Program-made: the position numbers and the translations under genes
Source of the DNA: CAWCDJ01 sp963796675
GTDB taxonomy: Bacteria; Acidobacteriota; Terriglobia; Bryobacterales; Bryobacteraceae
Length of the DNA: 64,000 nt
NCBI GenBank assembly: GCA_963796675.1
Contig: CAWCMS010000002.1
Coordinates: forward strand, 496,001 to 560,000
Direction: 5' to 3'
In this document: piece by piece, positions 31,804-39,580 of the stretch
How positions within the stretch are numbered: position 1 is the first letter of the stretch
Layout: each line of letters opens with the position of its first letter
Notes under the pieces: model-generated
Told to the model about the DNA's origin: nothing
What the model saw: the letters and a program-made list of their open reading frames with translations, nothing else
The model's database searches: none

Positions 31804-33462
31804 ATGGATTTGGAAATTCTGCAGGATTACCTGATCGAGTCGAAGGAACTGCTCCAAAAGGCTCAGGAAGATACCCTGCGCCTGGAAGAAGATCCCAGCA
31901 ATGAGGATGTTCTTGCCGCGATCTTTCGCGCCTTTCATACCATCAAGGGCGGTGCGGGATTCCTGGAAGCCGACCACCTGGTGGACTGGGCGCACGATCT
32001 CGAAAGCCTCCTCGACCGGCTTCGCTCGCATGCGCTGCCCGTTACGTCCGCCCGGATTGACGCCATTCTCAAGGGCATTGACGTCATCGGGGGTATGTTC
32101 GGAGAACTCGCTCAGGAGACGCTTCCCGGACCGGGTCCCGCGGACCTCGGGAATACGGTCAAGATGCTCGCCCGGGCGGAGGCGGAAGTTTTGGTACCGC
32201 TCGCCGGCATGAGTGCCGCGATTGCCGAAGCGGAAGCAGGCGTGGGGCCCGCCGGGCCTCAGCGAACCGCCTCCCGCGGCGCCGAAGCCGTGGAGAACTC
32301 GTTGCGGATTGACGCTCACCGTCTCGATGCCGTGATGAATCAGGTCGGGGAACTGGTCCTGCTGCGGAACCGGCTCACCTCGGCGGTCGGCGGACTTAGT
32401 AAAGAAGATGAGAACATGTCCCGTATCGCGCGGGAACTCGATCTTCGTGTCAGTGACCTGCAGAGTACCGTGATGCGGCTCCGCATGCAGCCCTGCAAGC
32501 GGCTGTTCCAGCAGTTGCCCCGCGTGGTCCGCGATGTTTCGCGTCAACTGAAGAAGGAAGTCCGCCTCGAGGTCATCGGCGAGGATGTCGAGATCGACAA
32601 GACCGTGGTGGATGCTCTCTCGGGTCCGATGACCCATTTGGTGCGGAACAGCCTGGATCACGGGATCGAATTGCCGGAGGTCCGCAAGCAGGCCGATAAG
32701 GCTCCCACGGGCCGTCTGAGGGTCGCAGCCGTTCATCTCGGCGACAAGGTGCGGATCGAGGTTTCCGATGACGGCAAAGGAATCGATCGCCGGGTGGTAG
32801 TGCAGAAGGCCATCGAGAAGGGCGTTATTACGGCGGATCAGGCAGGCCACCTCACGGAGCAGGATGCGCTCGAACTGATCTTTCGTCCCGGCTTCTCGAC
32901 CAAAGAGCAGGCGACGGATCTCTCCGGCCGCGGCGTCGGAATGGACGTTGTGAAGGAGACCACCGACAAACTGCGCGGGCGCCTCTCCATCGAAACCACT
33001 CCGGGTCAGGGTACGCGCATCGCGATGGAATTTCCGCTGACCTTGGCGGTGCTCCCCGTGCTCTATCTCCGGGTGCGCCAGGAGATTTATGCGCTGCCGA
33101 TCTCGAGCATCGACAGCCTCACGGATCTCGAAGAAGAGCGTGTCCACCGCATTGCCGGCCGTGTGAGTTACGGGCTCGACGGTACCCGCACGGTGCCTGT
33201 GGCGGATCTCGGCACCATTTTGCAGGACCGGCCGCTGCTGCTCGGCACCGAAAGTGTCGAGGGTGTATTGACCGAGCGCGGCCTGTTCGTGGTCTCGGAG
33301 GTCCTGGGGAACGAAGACTCGGTGGTGAAGCCCATCGATTTTCTCTCCGGCCCCAGCCTCTACCAGGGCGCCACCATCTCCGGCCGCGGCAGCGTGGTGC
33401 TGATCTTGGATGCCGCGGCCTTGAGCGCCGCGGCATCCGCGCCGCCCGAAGGAGGCTGGTAA
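31804..33462 (+). CDS. cheA: Chemotaxis histidine kinase CheA (short, lacking P2)
   Basis: The 552-residue kinase has an HPt (P1) domain with His45 in FHTIKGGAGF, then a linker too short for a P2 domain, the P3 dimerisation helices (RLDAVMNQVGELVLLRNRL), the P4 ATPase with an N box (HLVRNSLDHGIE) and glycine boxes (DDGKGID, GRGVGMDVV), and a C-terminal CheW-like P5 domain (ALPISSIDSL). It phosphorylates CheY-type regulators under receptor control. It is the first gene of the operon; its stop shares a base with the start of the next gene. No cheW or cheY is in the window. Confidence 0.96.
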   Translation: MDLEILQDYLIESKELLQKAQEDTLRLEEDPSNEDVLAAIFRAFHTIKGGAGFLEADHLVDWAHDLESLLDRLRSHALPVTSARIDAILKGIDVIGGMFGELAQETLPGPGPADLGNTVKMLARAEAEVLVPLAGMSAAIAEAEAGVGPAGPQRTASRGAEAVENSLRIDAHRLDAVMNQVGELVLLRNRLTSAVGGLSKEDENMSRIARELDLRVSDLQSTVMRLRMQPCKRLFQQLPRVVRDVSRQLKKEVRLEVIGEDVEIDKTVVDALSGPMTHLVRNSLDHGIELPEVRKQADKAPTGRLRVAAVHLGDKVRIEVSDDGKGIDRRVVVQKAIEKGVITADQAGHLTEQDALELIFRPGFSTKEQATDLSGRGVGMDVVKETTDKLRGRLSIETTPGQGTRIAMEFPLTLAVLPVLYLRVRQEIYALPISSIDSLTDLEEERVHRIAGRVSYGLDGTRTVPVADLGTILQDRPLLLGTESVEGVLTERGLFVVSEVLGNEDSVVKPIDFLSGPSLYQGATISGRGSVVLILDAAALSAAASAPPEGGW

Positions 33463-34082
33463 TGGATATCCAACGCACGATGCAGATCATGGATGCATCG
33501 TCCCGCACGCGCCGCACGATCGAACGCTCGCTGCACGAGATCGACCGCCGCGCATTGAATGCCATGGTGCTGGTCAAGCGTCACGGCAAGAACCTGGCGA
33601 GCTATGGCGTGGTGGCTCAGGCGTTCCGCGAGCAGGCGGTGCACCTCAAGCATGCCGCGGCCCCCCTGCAGCAATCGATCGCGCCGCTGATTCGGGTGCA
33701 GTTGCGCATCCTTCAGCACGGCCGGCTGATTGAAATGTTCCGCCGCGCCGCGGGCCTGATCCGCCAGAACGGCCACGCGAAAGACCTATTGTGTCCCTAC
33801 GAAGAAGCCTGGCAGCGCCAGATTGAGGCCGATAAGGCGGAAGGCCTCGTGATTCTGCGCCAACTCGTCGAAACGGTCACTCGTCTGCAGCAGGGCATCG
33901 CCGAGCAGGAGTACGTCGTGACCAACGGCCGGATCGAGGCGGCTCTGTCCGAGCAAAGCGGCGCGCCGCTGATGCGCGTCTCGCATGAAATGGGCCTTGC
34001 CGTGTCGAAGGTCAAGGACGCGATCTGGGGATATCACGCGGAATTAGAGGAGGTACTGCATGAAGGCAGCGCCAGTCTTTGA
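33462..34082 (+). CDS. Unknown helical protein of the chemotaxis operon
   Basis: The 206-residue protein matches no family I recognise. It is almost wholly helical with heptad-like stretches (residues 12-75 and 120-200), no membrane segment and no signal peptide. Its ATG overlaps the cheA stop (TAATG), and its end overlaps the ODP gene by 23 bases, so translation of all three is coupled. An adaptor, a phosphatase, or a receptor-like coiled coil linking ODP to CheA are all possible. The sequence does not decide between them. Confidence 0.8.
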   Translation: MDIQRTMQIMDASSRTRRTIERSLHEIDRRALNAMVLVKRHGKNLASYGVVAQAFREQAVHLKHAAAPLQQSIAPLIRVQLRILQHGRLIEMFRRAAGLIRQNGHAKDLLCPYEEAWQRQIEADKAEGLVILRQLVETVTRLQQGIAEQEYVVTNGRIEAALSEQSGAPLMRVSHEMGLAVSKVKDAIWGYHAELEEVLHEGSASL

Positions 34083-34818
34083 GGCAGGCAACCACCGCTG
34101 GTGGGTCCTGTATGACCAGGACGAGCGGCGGGTCATCGATTCGAATGTCTATATCGTGGAATCCCACGGTCAAAGCGCGATTCTCGATCCGGGAGGCTTT
34201 GAAATCTTCCCGCAGGTTCTCGCAGCCGTGACAGAAGTGGTGCCGCCCACATCCGTGGTGAGGGCTTTTGCGTCTCACCAGGACCCGGATATCGCCTCCA
34301 GTCTTCCGCTGTGGAATGCCTGCAACCACAAGATGCAATGGCATATCCCGAGCCTCTGGGAAGGCTTCATCCGTCATTATGGAGCGCTGGACGCCGATAT
34401 GATCGGCATTCCGGATGAGGGCGGGGTGATGGTCGTGGGCAGTCATAAGCTGGAACTCATTCCGGCGCACTACCTGCACGCCTCGGCCAACTTCCACGTG
34501 TACGATCCCGACGCCAAAGTGCTGTTTAGCGGCGATGTGGGCGCCGCGCTGCTTCCGGCGAACCACGGCATTTGGGTTGGCGGTTCCCAGGAATCCGACT
34601 CCGCCAAGGCATTTGACGAACACATTCAACACGCGAGGTTCTTCCATCAGAGATGGATGCCCTCGAATGCCGCCAAAAAGGACTGGATCGATCGCGTTCG
34701 TCAACTGGACATTGACTATCTTTGTCCTCAACACGGCGCCATTTACGCCGGTGAGAACGTAGGGCGTTTCCTGAGTTGGTTCGACGGCCTGACCGTCGGC
34801 ACGGTGATCTCTCATTAG
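34060..34818 (+). CDS. ODP: oxygen-binding diiron protein of the metallo-beta-lactamase fold
   Basis: The 252-residue protein matches the diiron half of flavodiiron proteins without a flavodoxin domain. All six metal ligands are visible: His73-x-Asp75-x-Asp77 (SHQDPD), His140 (HYLHAS), Asp159 (FSGDVG) and His225 (CPQHGAI). Asp75 takes the place of the Glu usual in flavodiiron enzymes. The chemotaxis ODPs of Treponema denticola and Thermotoga maritima bind oxygen as a peroxo-diiron adduct and modulate CheA. Its position between cheA and a soluble receptor points to the same sensor role here. Confidence 0.88.
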   Translation: MKAAPVFEAGNHRWWVLYDQDERRVIDSNVYIVESHGQSAILDPGGFEIFPQVLAAVTEVVPPTSVVRAFASHQDPDIASSLPLWNACNHKMQWHIPSLWEGFIRHYGALDADMIGIPDEGGVMVVGSHKLELIPAHYLHASANFHVYDPDAKVLFSGDVGAALLPANHGIWVGGSQESDSAKAFDEHIQHARFFHQRWMPSNAAKKDWIDRVRQLDIDYLCPQHGAIYAGENVGRFLSWFDGLTVGTVISH

Positions 34819-34830
34819 AAGGAGTAAGGA

Positions 34831-36207
34831 ATGGCAAGTATGATCGTTGCCGATCGTCAGTCGGCTAAGGGCACGAGCCGCCGCCGGAGTGGCGCCGTCC
34901 CCAAAGATCGCCGGGCGCCGGATGCCGTCGCAGCCGCCGGGAAGCCCGAAGCCAACCCGGAGCGGGAACGGCTTCTCGAATACGCGCGGGCTCTGCTCGA
35001 GCCACTCTCGACCCTCGAAATGCTCTGCGAGGCGGACGAAAAGATGGAAAACCGCGTCATCTTTATGAACCGCACCGCAACCGAAGTGATGGGCCTCAAC
35101 CACAAGCGGCTCAATCAGCACCTTCGGGGCGCGGACGTGCGCAACGCGCTCGGGTTTTCCATCCACCAGTTCCATAAGGATCCGGACCGCATCCGGAACA
35201 TCTTCCGCGCGATGATCGGAGACCCCACACGGCATCACATCTCCGAGCTGATACTCGGCGGTATGACGTTCATGCTGAACTTTATGCCGGTCTGCGATCG
35301 AGCGGGCAAGGTCATCGCATTTCATGCCTCCTGGCGCAATATCAGTGACGCGAAGCTGGCCGAGCAGGTGATCGCGAGTATGGGCAAGGCCGCGTCCGAG
35401 AACGCCGAGGCCCTCATGGATGTGGCCGGCGAGACCGATCGCGCCATGAAGGCGGTAGGTGGCAAGCTCAACGGGCTCGCCCAGTCAGTGGCGGAAAGCC
35501 GCAAGGCCTCGCAGGGGCTCATCACTCAAGTGGGAGCGATCGGGCGGATCGCTCAGACCATTCGCGAGATCGCCTACCAAACCAATCTGCTGGCGTTGAA
35601 TGCGGCGATCGAAGCTGCCAGGGCGGGGGAGCACGGCCGTGGATTTGCCGTCGTCGCCGACGAAGTCCGGAATCTCTCGAAGCGCGTGCAGAAAGCCACC
35701 GAAGAAGTACAGAGCAACATCGGCGATATCGACGGTTCGGCCCGATCGATTGAACGCACCAGCCATTCCGCGGAGCAGACCGCGCACGGAGCCGAATCGG
35801 TCACGCTATCTTTGAGCGAGCGGGTCCAGTCCCTGCACAGCCTCGTGGCGGTGATGAATCTCGATTCGGCGAGGAACGAGATCAAAATCCTCGTGCGGAA
35901 CGTGCTGGGTGAGATCGGGAGCCGGTCCGCCGCGTCTGCTGCCGAACTGCCGGACCATCGTCAGTCGAGCCTTGTCCGCTGGTGCGAGGGCGCCGGCCGC
36001 GAGACTTTCGGCCACATTCCGGTCTTCCAGGAGATTGCCGGCACCCATGCCATGCTCTACGGGGCCGCGCGTGAGGTCCGCGCCGCTCTGCTGACCGGGG
36101 ATCGGGAAGAAGCCCTGCGCCAGGGCGCCGAACTGTCGCGCGTCGAGCAGGAACTGCTGGTCAAGCTCGAAGCGTTGAGCGTTGCCATCAAAGAGAACCA
36201 GAACTGA
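34831..36207 (+). CDS. Soluble chemoreceptor: PAS + MCP signalling domain + CZB-like tail
   Basis: The 458-residue protein has no membrane helix. A basic N terminus is followed by a PAS-like domain (about 55-172) rich in His (SIHQFHKDPDR, PTRHHISEL). The MCP hairpin tip at about 240-280 reads QTNLLALNAAIEAARAGE and RGFAVVADEVR. Residues 342-450 align in spacing with a chemoreceptor zinc-binding (CZB) domain, but the zinc ligand positions are Ser346, Ser379, His406 and Tyr410 where His, Cys, His and His are usual. It is the likely receptor partner of ODP and probably forms a cytoplasmic array. Confidence 0.92.
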   Translation: MASMIVADRQSAKGTSRRRSGAVPKDRRAPDAVAAAGKPEANPERERLLEYARALLEPLSTLEMLCEADEKMENRVIFMNRTATEVMGLNHKRLNQHLRGADVRNALGFSIHQFHKDPDRIRNIFRAMIGDPTRHHISELILGGMTFMLNFMPVCDRAGKVIAFHASWRNISDAKLAEQVIASMGKAASENAEALMDVAGETDRAMKAVGGKLNGLAQSVAESRKASQGLITQVGAIGRIAQTIREIAYQTNLLALNAAIEAARAGEHGRGFAVVADEVRNLSKRVQKATEEVQSNIGDIDGSARSIERTSHSAEQTAHGAESVTLSLSERVQSLHSLVAVMNLDSARNEIKILVRNVLGEIGSRSAASAAELPDHRQSSLVRWCEGAGRETFGHIPVFQEIAGTHAMLYGAAREVRAALLTGDREEALRQGAELSRVEQELLVKLEALSVAIKENQN

Positions 36208-36218
36208 GGAGCCGAGCC

Positions 36219-37181
36219 ATGAGTGACGTAATGCAGGAAGTCGACGAGCGCTCGAACCTGGCCGGCACCAACAAGTTTGAGCTACTCATTTTTCGCCTGG
36301 GTACCGACCGCAATTCGAACACGCGCGAGGTCTTCGGCATGAATGTCTTCAAAGTCCGGGAGGCGCTGATCATGCCGCCGATTACGCCCATGCCCGGATC
36401 TCCGAAACACGTCCTGGGCGTCGCCAACATCCGGGGGCAGATCATCCCGGTGATCGACCTGCCGTCCGTAGTCGGCTGCACTCCCTCGGCGCGGAACATC
36501 CTCCTAGTCACCGAATACGAGCGCTCGGTACAGGGCTTCGCCGTCGAAGAGGTGGAAGAGATCGTGCGCCTGGAGTGGAGTTCCGTCGTGTCCGCCGAGA
36601 AGTCGGCCGCCAGTGTGCTCGTCACCAGCCTCGCCCGGCTGGAGGAGAAAGAGGAGAATCCCCGGCTGGCGCTGATCCTCGACGTGGAATCGATCCTGCG
36701 GGACGCCCTTCCGTCGCGCTTCCGCACGGGCGATGAGATCACCTACCTGCCTTCGGTGCAGATTCCGCAAGGTGCGGTGGTCGTCTATGCCGACGATTCG
36801 AGCGTCGCCCGGCGTCAGATCGAGACCGTTTTGAACCGGCTCAAGCTGCCCTTCATGGGCGCCAAAACAGGCAAGGAGGCATGGGAGCATCTGAAGAGCC
36901 TCGCGCAGCAGGCGCGAAGCGCCGGCGTCCCCGTGCGCCAGAAGGTTGCCATGGTGCTGACCGACCTCGAGATGCCCGAGATGGACGGCTTCACGCTGAC
37001 TCGCCAGATGAAGGAGGACGATCTGCTGAAGAGCATCCCCATCGTCATTCACTCGTCTCTATCCGGATCGGCGAATGAATCTCACGCGAGCCGTGTGGGG
37101 GCGGACGGCTTCGTCGCGAAGTTCGTTCCCGACGAGCTTTCCCGCGAAGTGGTCCGGGCGCTCGCCACGCCCGCCCGATAG
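36219..37181 (+). CDS. cheV: CheV: CheW-like adaptor fused to a receiver domain
   Basis: The 320-residue protein has a CheW domain at about residues 15-165 (FGMNVFKVREALIMPP, GVANIRGQIIPVIDLP) and a receiver at about 185-315 (VVVYADDSSVARRQIE, the phospho-acceptor Asp in MVLTDLEMPEMDG, and a Lys in DGFVAKF). CheV couples receptors to CheA and adapts by phosphorylation. With no cheW in the operon, it is probably the coupling protein for this ODP/receptor/CheA system. It starts 11 bases after the receptor stop. Confidence 0.95.
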   Translation: MSDVMQEVDERSNLAGTNKFELLIFRLGTDRNSNTREVFGMNVFKVREALIMPPITPMPGSPKHVLGVANIRGQIIPVIDLPSVVGCTPSARNILLVTEYERSVQGFAVEEVEEIVRLEWSSVVSAEKSAASVLVTSLARLEEKEENPRLALILDVESILRDALPSRFRTGDEITYLPSVQIPQGAVVVYADDSSVARRQIETVLNRLKLPFMGAKTGKEAWEHLKSLAQQARSAGVPVRQKVAMVLTDLEMPEMDGFTLTRQMKEDDLLKSIPIVIHSSLSGSANESHASRVGADGFVAKFVPDELSREVVRALATPAR

Positions 37182-37188
37182 GTGTTCG

Positions 37189-37836
37189 ATGCGCTTTGCT
37201 TATTTCTTACTGTCCGTGCCGCTGCTGGCACAGACCGCTCCTCCGGCGGCTCCGAAGCCGCCGGACGCACCGCCGAAGTCCGTCGCCCAGTTGCAGCGCG
37301 AATCCATCGCCAAACAGAAGGACGCAGTTCGCGCCCAGGCCAAAGCCGTCGGAGCCTGGTTGATCCCAGGCGCTCAACCTCCGCAGCCGCCTTGCGATCC
37401 GATCGATGACGACCTGGTGAACCCGCTCATCGATTCTGCCGCCAAGGAGCAGAAGATCGAGCCGACGCTGGTTCGCGCCGTCATCCAGCAGGAGTCCGGC
37501 TTCCGCCCGTGCGCCGTCTCATTCAAGGGAGCCGAGGGCCTGATGCAACTCATGCCCGATACCTCGGCTCAGCTCTCCGTCGCCGATCCGTTCGACCCCA
37601 AGCAAAACATCGATGCCGGCGCAAAATACCTGAAGCAGTTGATCGACAAATATAAAGGCAATCTCGAGCAGGCCCTGAGTGCATATAATGCCGGGCCCGG
37701 CACTGTGGACCAGTCGGGCGGCCAGGTGCCCGATATTCCGGAGACGCGTGATTACGTGAAGGCCATCCTCGACAAGGTCCAGCCTAAACGTACTGACCCG
37801 CCGAGTATCCCGATGCCCAAGCCCATTGAAAATTGA
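37189..37836 (+). CDS. Secreted lytic transglycosylase (SLT, GH23-like)
   Basis: The 215-residue protein has a short signal peptide (to about residue 16), a Pro/Ala-rich linker, and an SLT domain from about residue 80 with catalytic Glu in QQESGFRP, then GLMQLMPDTSAQL and ALSAYNAGPGTVD. It cleaves peptidoglycan to 1,6-anhydro ends. It begins 7 bases after cheV, so it may share the chemotaxis transcript and act in fitting flagellar or envelope structures through the wall; that link is inferred. Its 3' end overlaps the convergent flavoprotein gene by 53 bases. Confidence 0.92.
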   Translation: MRFAYFLLSVPLLAQTAPPAAPKPPDAPPKSVAQLQRESIAKQKDAVRAQAKAVGAWLIPGAQPPQPPCDPIDDDLVNPLIDSAAKEQKIEPTLVRAVIQQESGFRPCAVSFKGAEGLMQLMPDTSAQLSVADPFDPKQNIDAGAKYLKQLIDKYKGNLEQALSAYNAGPGTVDQSGGQVPDIPETRDYVKAILDKVQPKRTDPPSIPMPKPIEN

Positions 37837-38962
37837 AGCCGCCCAGGTGGCCGGTCACATCCAGCACCTCGCCGATAAAGTAGAGCCCCAGCGCCCGCTT
37901 TGCTTCAAAAGTCTTCGACGATAGCTCCGCCGTATCCACACCGCCCGCCGTCACTTCCGCCTTCTCGTACCCTTCGGTGCCCGCGGGCTTTACGGTCCAG
38001 CGGTGGAAGCCCGAGGAAATGGCGTCGATCTCCCGGTCCGAGAGCATCGCCGCGGGCCGCGAGCCGGTATGCACTTCGAACCAGCGGTCGGCCAGCCGCC
38101 TGGGTAGAAACCGGCTCACGATCGTTCGAGCTTCCGACCGATCGCCGGCTCCCCGCCGCTCGTGCAGCAGTGCTGCAAGGTCGACACCGGGCAACAGGTC
38201 AATCGCCACTGCCGACTCCGGTCCCCAATAAGAAGATGCCTGCAAAATCGCGGGACCGCTCAGCCCGCGATGCGTGAAGAGCATCTTCTCGCGGAACACC
38301 GTTCCGGCCGTCTCCGCGGTTACCAGGGCCGACACACCCGCCAGTCCTTCATACGTCTCACAATCGGCGCGGGAGAACGTCAGCGGTACCAGGGCCGGGC
38401 GGCAGGGCAGCACCTTGAGTCCGAACTGTTCCGCCAGCCGGTATCCGAACGGTGTCGCTCCCGTTTTCGGAATGGAAAGCCCTCCGGTCGCGATCACGAG
38501 TGATTCCGCCTCGATCGTACCGCTCGCCGTGTGGAGTTCGAACCGTCCGTTACGCGTCGCCTTCCGCACCTCGCAACCGGTCTCGATCCGCGCTCCAGCC
38601 ACGGCGCACTCGCGCTCCAGCATCCCCACGATATCGGCCGCGGAGCGATCGCAGAACAATTGGCCCAGTGTCTTCTCGTGATACGGAATTGCGTGCCGCT
38701 CCACCATGCGAAGGAAATCCTCCGGACGGTAGCGAGCCAGGGCCGATTTCGCGAAGTGCGGGTTGGCCGAAAGGAAATTTTCGGGCCGCGTTTGCAGATT
38801 GGTGAAGTTGCAGCGCCCGCCGCCCGAAATCAGAACTTTCCGGCAAATCCGCGGACCGTGTTCCACTACCACCACGCTGCGGCCGCGTTTGCCCGCCTCG
38901 ATGGCGCACATCAGCCCGGCCGCGCCGCCGCCGATGATCGCCACATCCCGGGAAAGACTCAT
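37784..38962 (-). CDS. HI0933-family FAD-dependent flavoprotein (BaiN/RdsA-like)
   Basis: The 392-residue protein has an N-terminal dinucleotide motif (IIGGGAAGLMCAIEAG), the family signature VLISGGGRCNFTN, a middle insert domain, and the C-terminal FAD segment ALGLYFIGEVLDVTGHLGGFNFQ read in two parts. Members are annotated as aminoacetone oxidase, rRNA-related or NAD(P)/FAD-dependent oxidoreductases; the true substrate is unsettled. I chose the ATG at 38962, since the flavin motif starts directly. The frame is open to 39529, but that stretch is antisense to the PfpI gene. Confidence 0.92.
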   Translation of the reverse strand: MSLSRDVAIIGGGAAGLMCAIEAGKRGRSVVVVEHGPRICRKVLISGGGRCNFTNLQTRPENFLSANPHFAKSALARYRPEDFLRMVERHAIPYHEKTLGQLFCDRSAADIVGMLERECAVAGARIETGCEVRKATRNGRFELHTASGTIEAESLVIATGGLSIPKTGATPFGYRLAEQFGLKVLPCRPALVPLTFSRADCETYEGLAGVSALVTAETAGTVFREKMLFTHRGLSGPAILQASSYWGPESAVAIDLLPGVDLAALLHERRGAGDRSEARTIVSRFLPRRLADRWFEVHTGSRPAAMLSDREIDAISSGFHRWTVKPAGTEGYEKAEVTAGGVDTAELSSKTFEAKRALGLYFIGEVLDVTGHLGGFNFQWAWASGYSAGQYV

Positions 38963-39019
38963 ATCCCCTATTCTGACGCGCCTCACACTGGTATGCTGTC
39001 CAGTGACACGGGGGCCTGG

Positions 39020-39574
39020 ATGACCAGAAAAATCCTGATTGTCACCGGCGACGGTGGCAACAGCTACGAGGTTCTGTACGCGTACCAGCGTTTCCTGGAG
39101 GCCCGCTGGGAGCCGGTGGTGGCCGCTCCTTCGCGGCGCCGCCTGCATCTCGTCCTGCACGATGTCGAACCCGGTTGGGAGACCTACATCGAGCGTCCGG
39201 GGAACTCCATCGAGGCGGATGTCGCCATTACCGCGGTGGCCGCGCGCGATTTCGCCGCGCTCATTATTCTCGGAGGCCGCGCGCCCGAGTACCTTCGCAA
39301 CGACAGCAGCGTGCTCTCGCTGGCCGTGGAGTTCTCCGACCAGGACAAGTGCATCGGCGCCATCGGCCACGGCATTCAAATCCTGACTGCGGCCGGCATC
39401 ACCGTCGGGCGTACGGTGACCTCGCACCCGAATGTCCGGATCGAAGTGGAGCGGAGCGGCGGAATCTGGGTCAATAAGCCCGCGGTGCGAGACCGCAAGC
39501 TGGTGACTGCCCAAAGCTGGAAATGCCACCCCGAGTTTTACCGCGAAGTGTTTGTCACCCTTCCCACCGTTTGA
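39020..39574 (+). CDS. DJ-1/PfpI-family protein without the nucleophilic cysteine
   Basis: The 184-residue protein has the PfpI fold: Glu17 in GGNSYEVLYAYQRF, the family motif IILGGRAPEYLR, and the nucleophile-elbow position in IGHGIQIL. At the elbow, Gly116 occupies the place where PfpI and DJ-1 proteins carry the reactive Cys (usually ICHG). Protease, deglycase or chaperone activity of the standard kind is therefore unlikely, unless the nearby Cys111 serves. It is divergent from the HI0933-type gene with a 57-base gap. Confidence 0.88.
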   Translation: MTRKILIVTGDGGNSYEVLYAYQRFLEARWEPVVAAPSRRRLHLVLHDVEPGWETYIERPGNSIEADVAITAVAARDFAALIILGGRAPEYLRNDSSVLSLAVEFSDQDKCIGAIGHGIQILTAAGITVGRTVTSHPNVRIEVERSGGIWVNKPAVRDRKLVTAQSWKCHPEFYREVFVTLPTV

Positions 39575-39580
39575 ATGGCG

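Noticed and set aside
31315..33147. Open frame of about 610 codons antisense to cheA
   Set aside because: It would cover the cheA promoter and the GTPase gene; it has no motifs, and cheA on the other strand is unambiguous.
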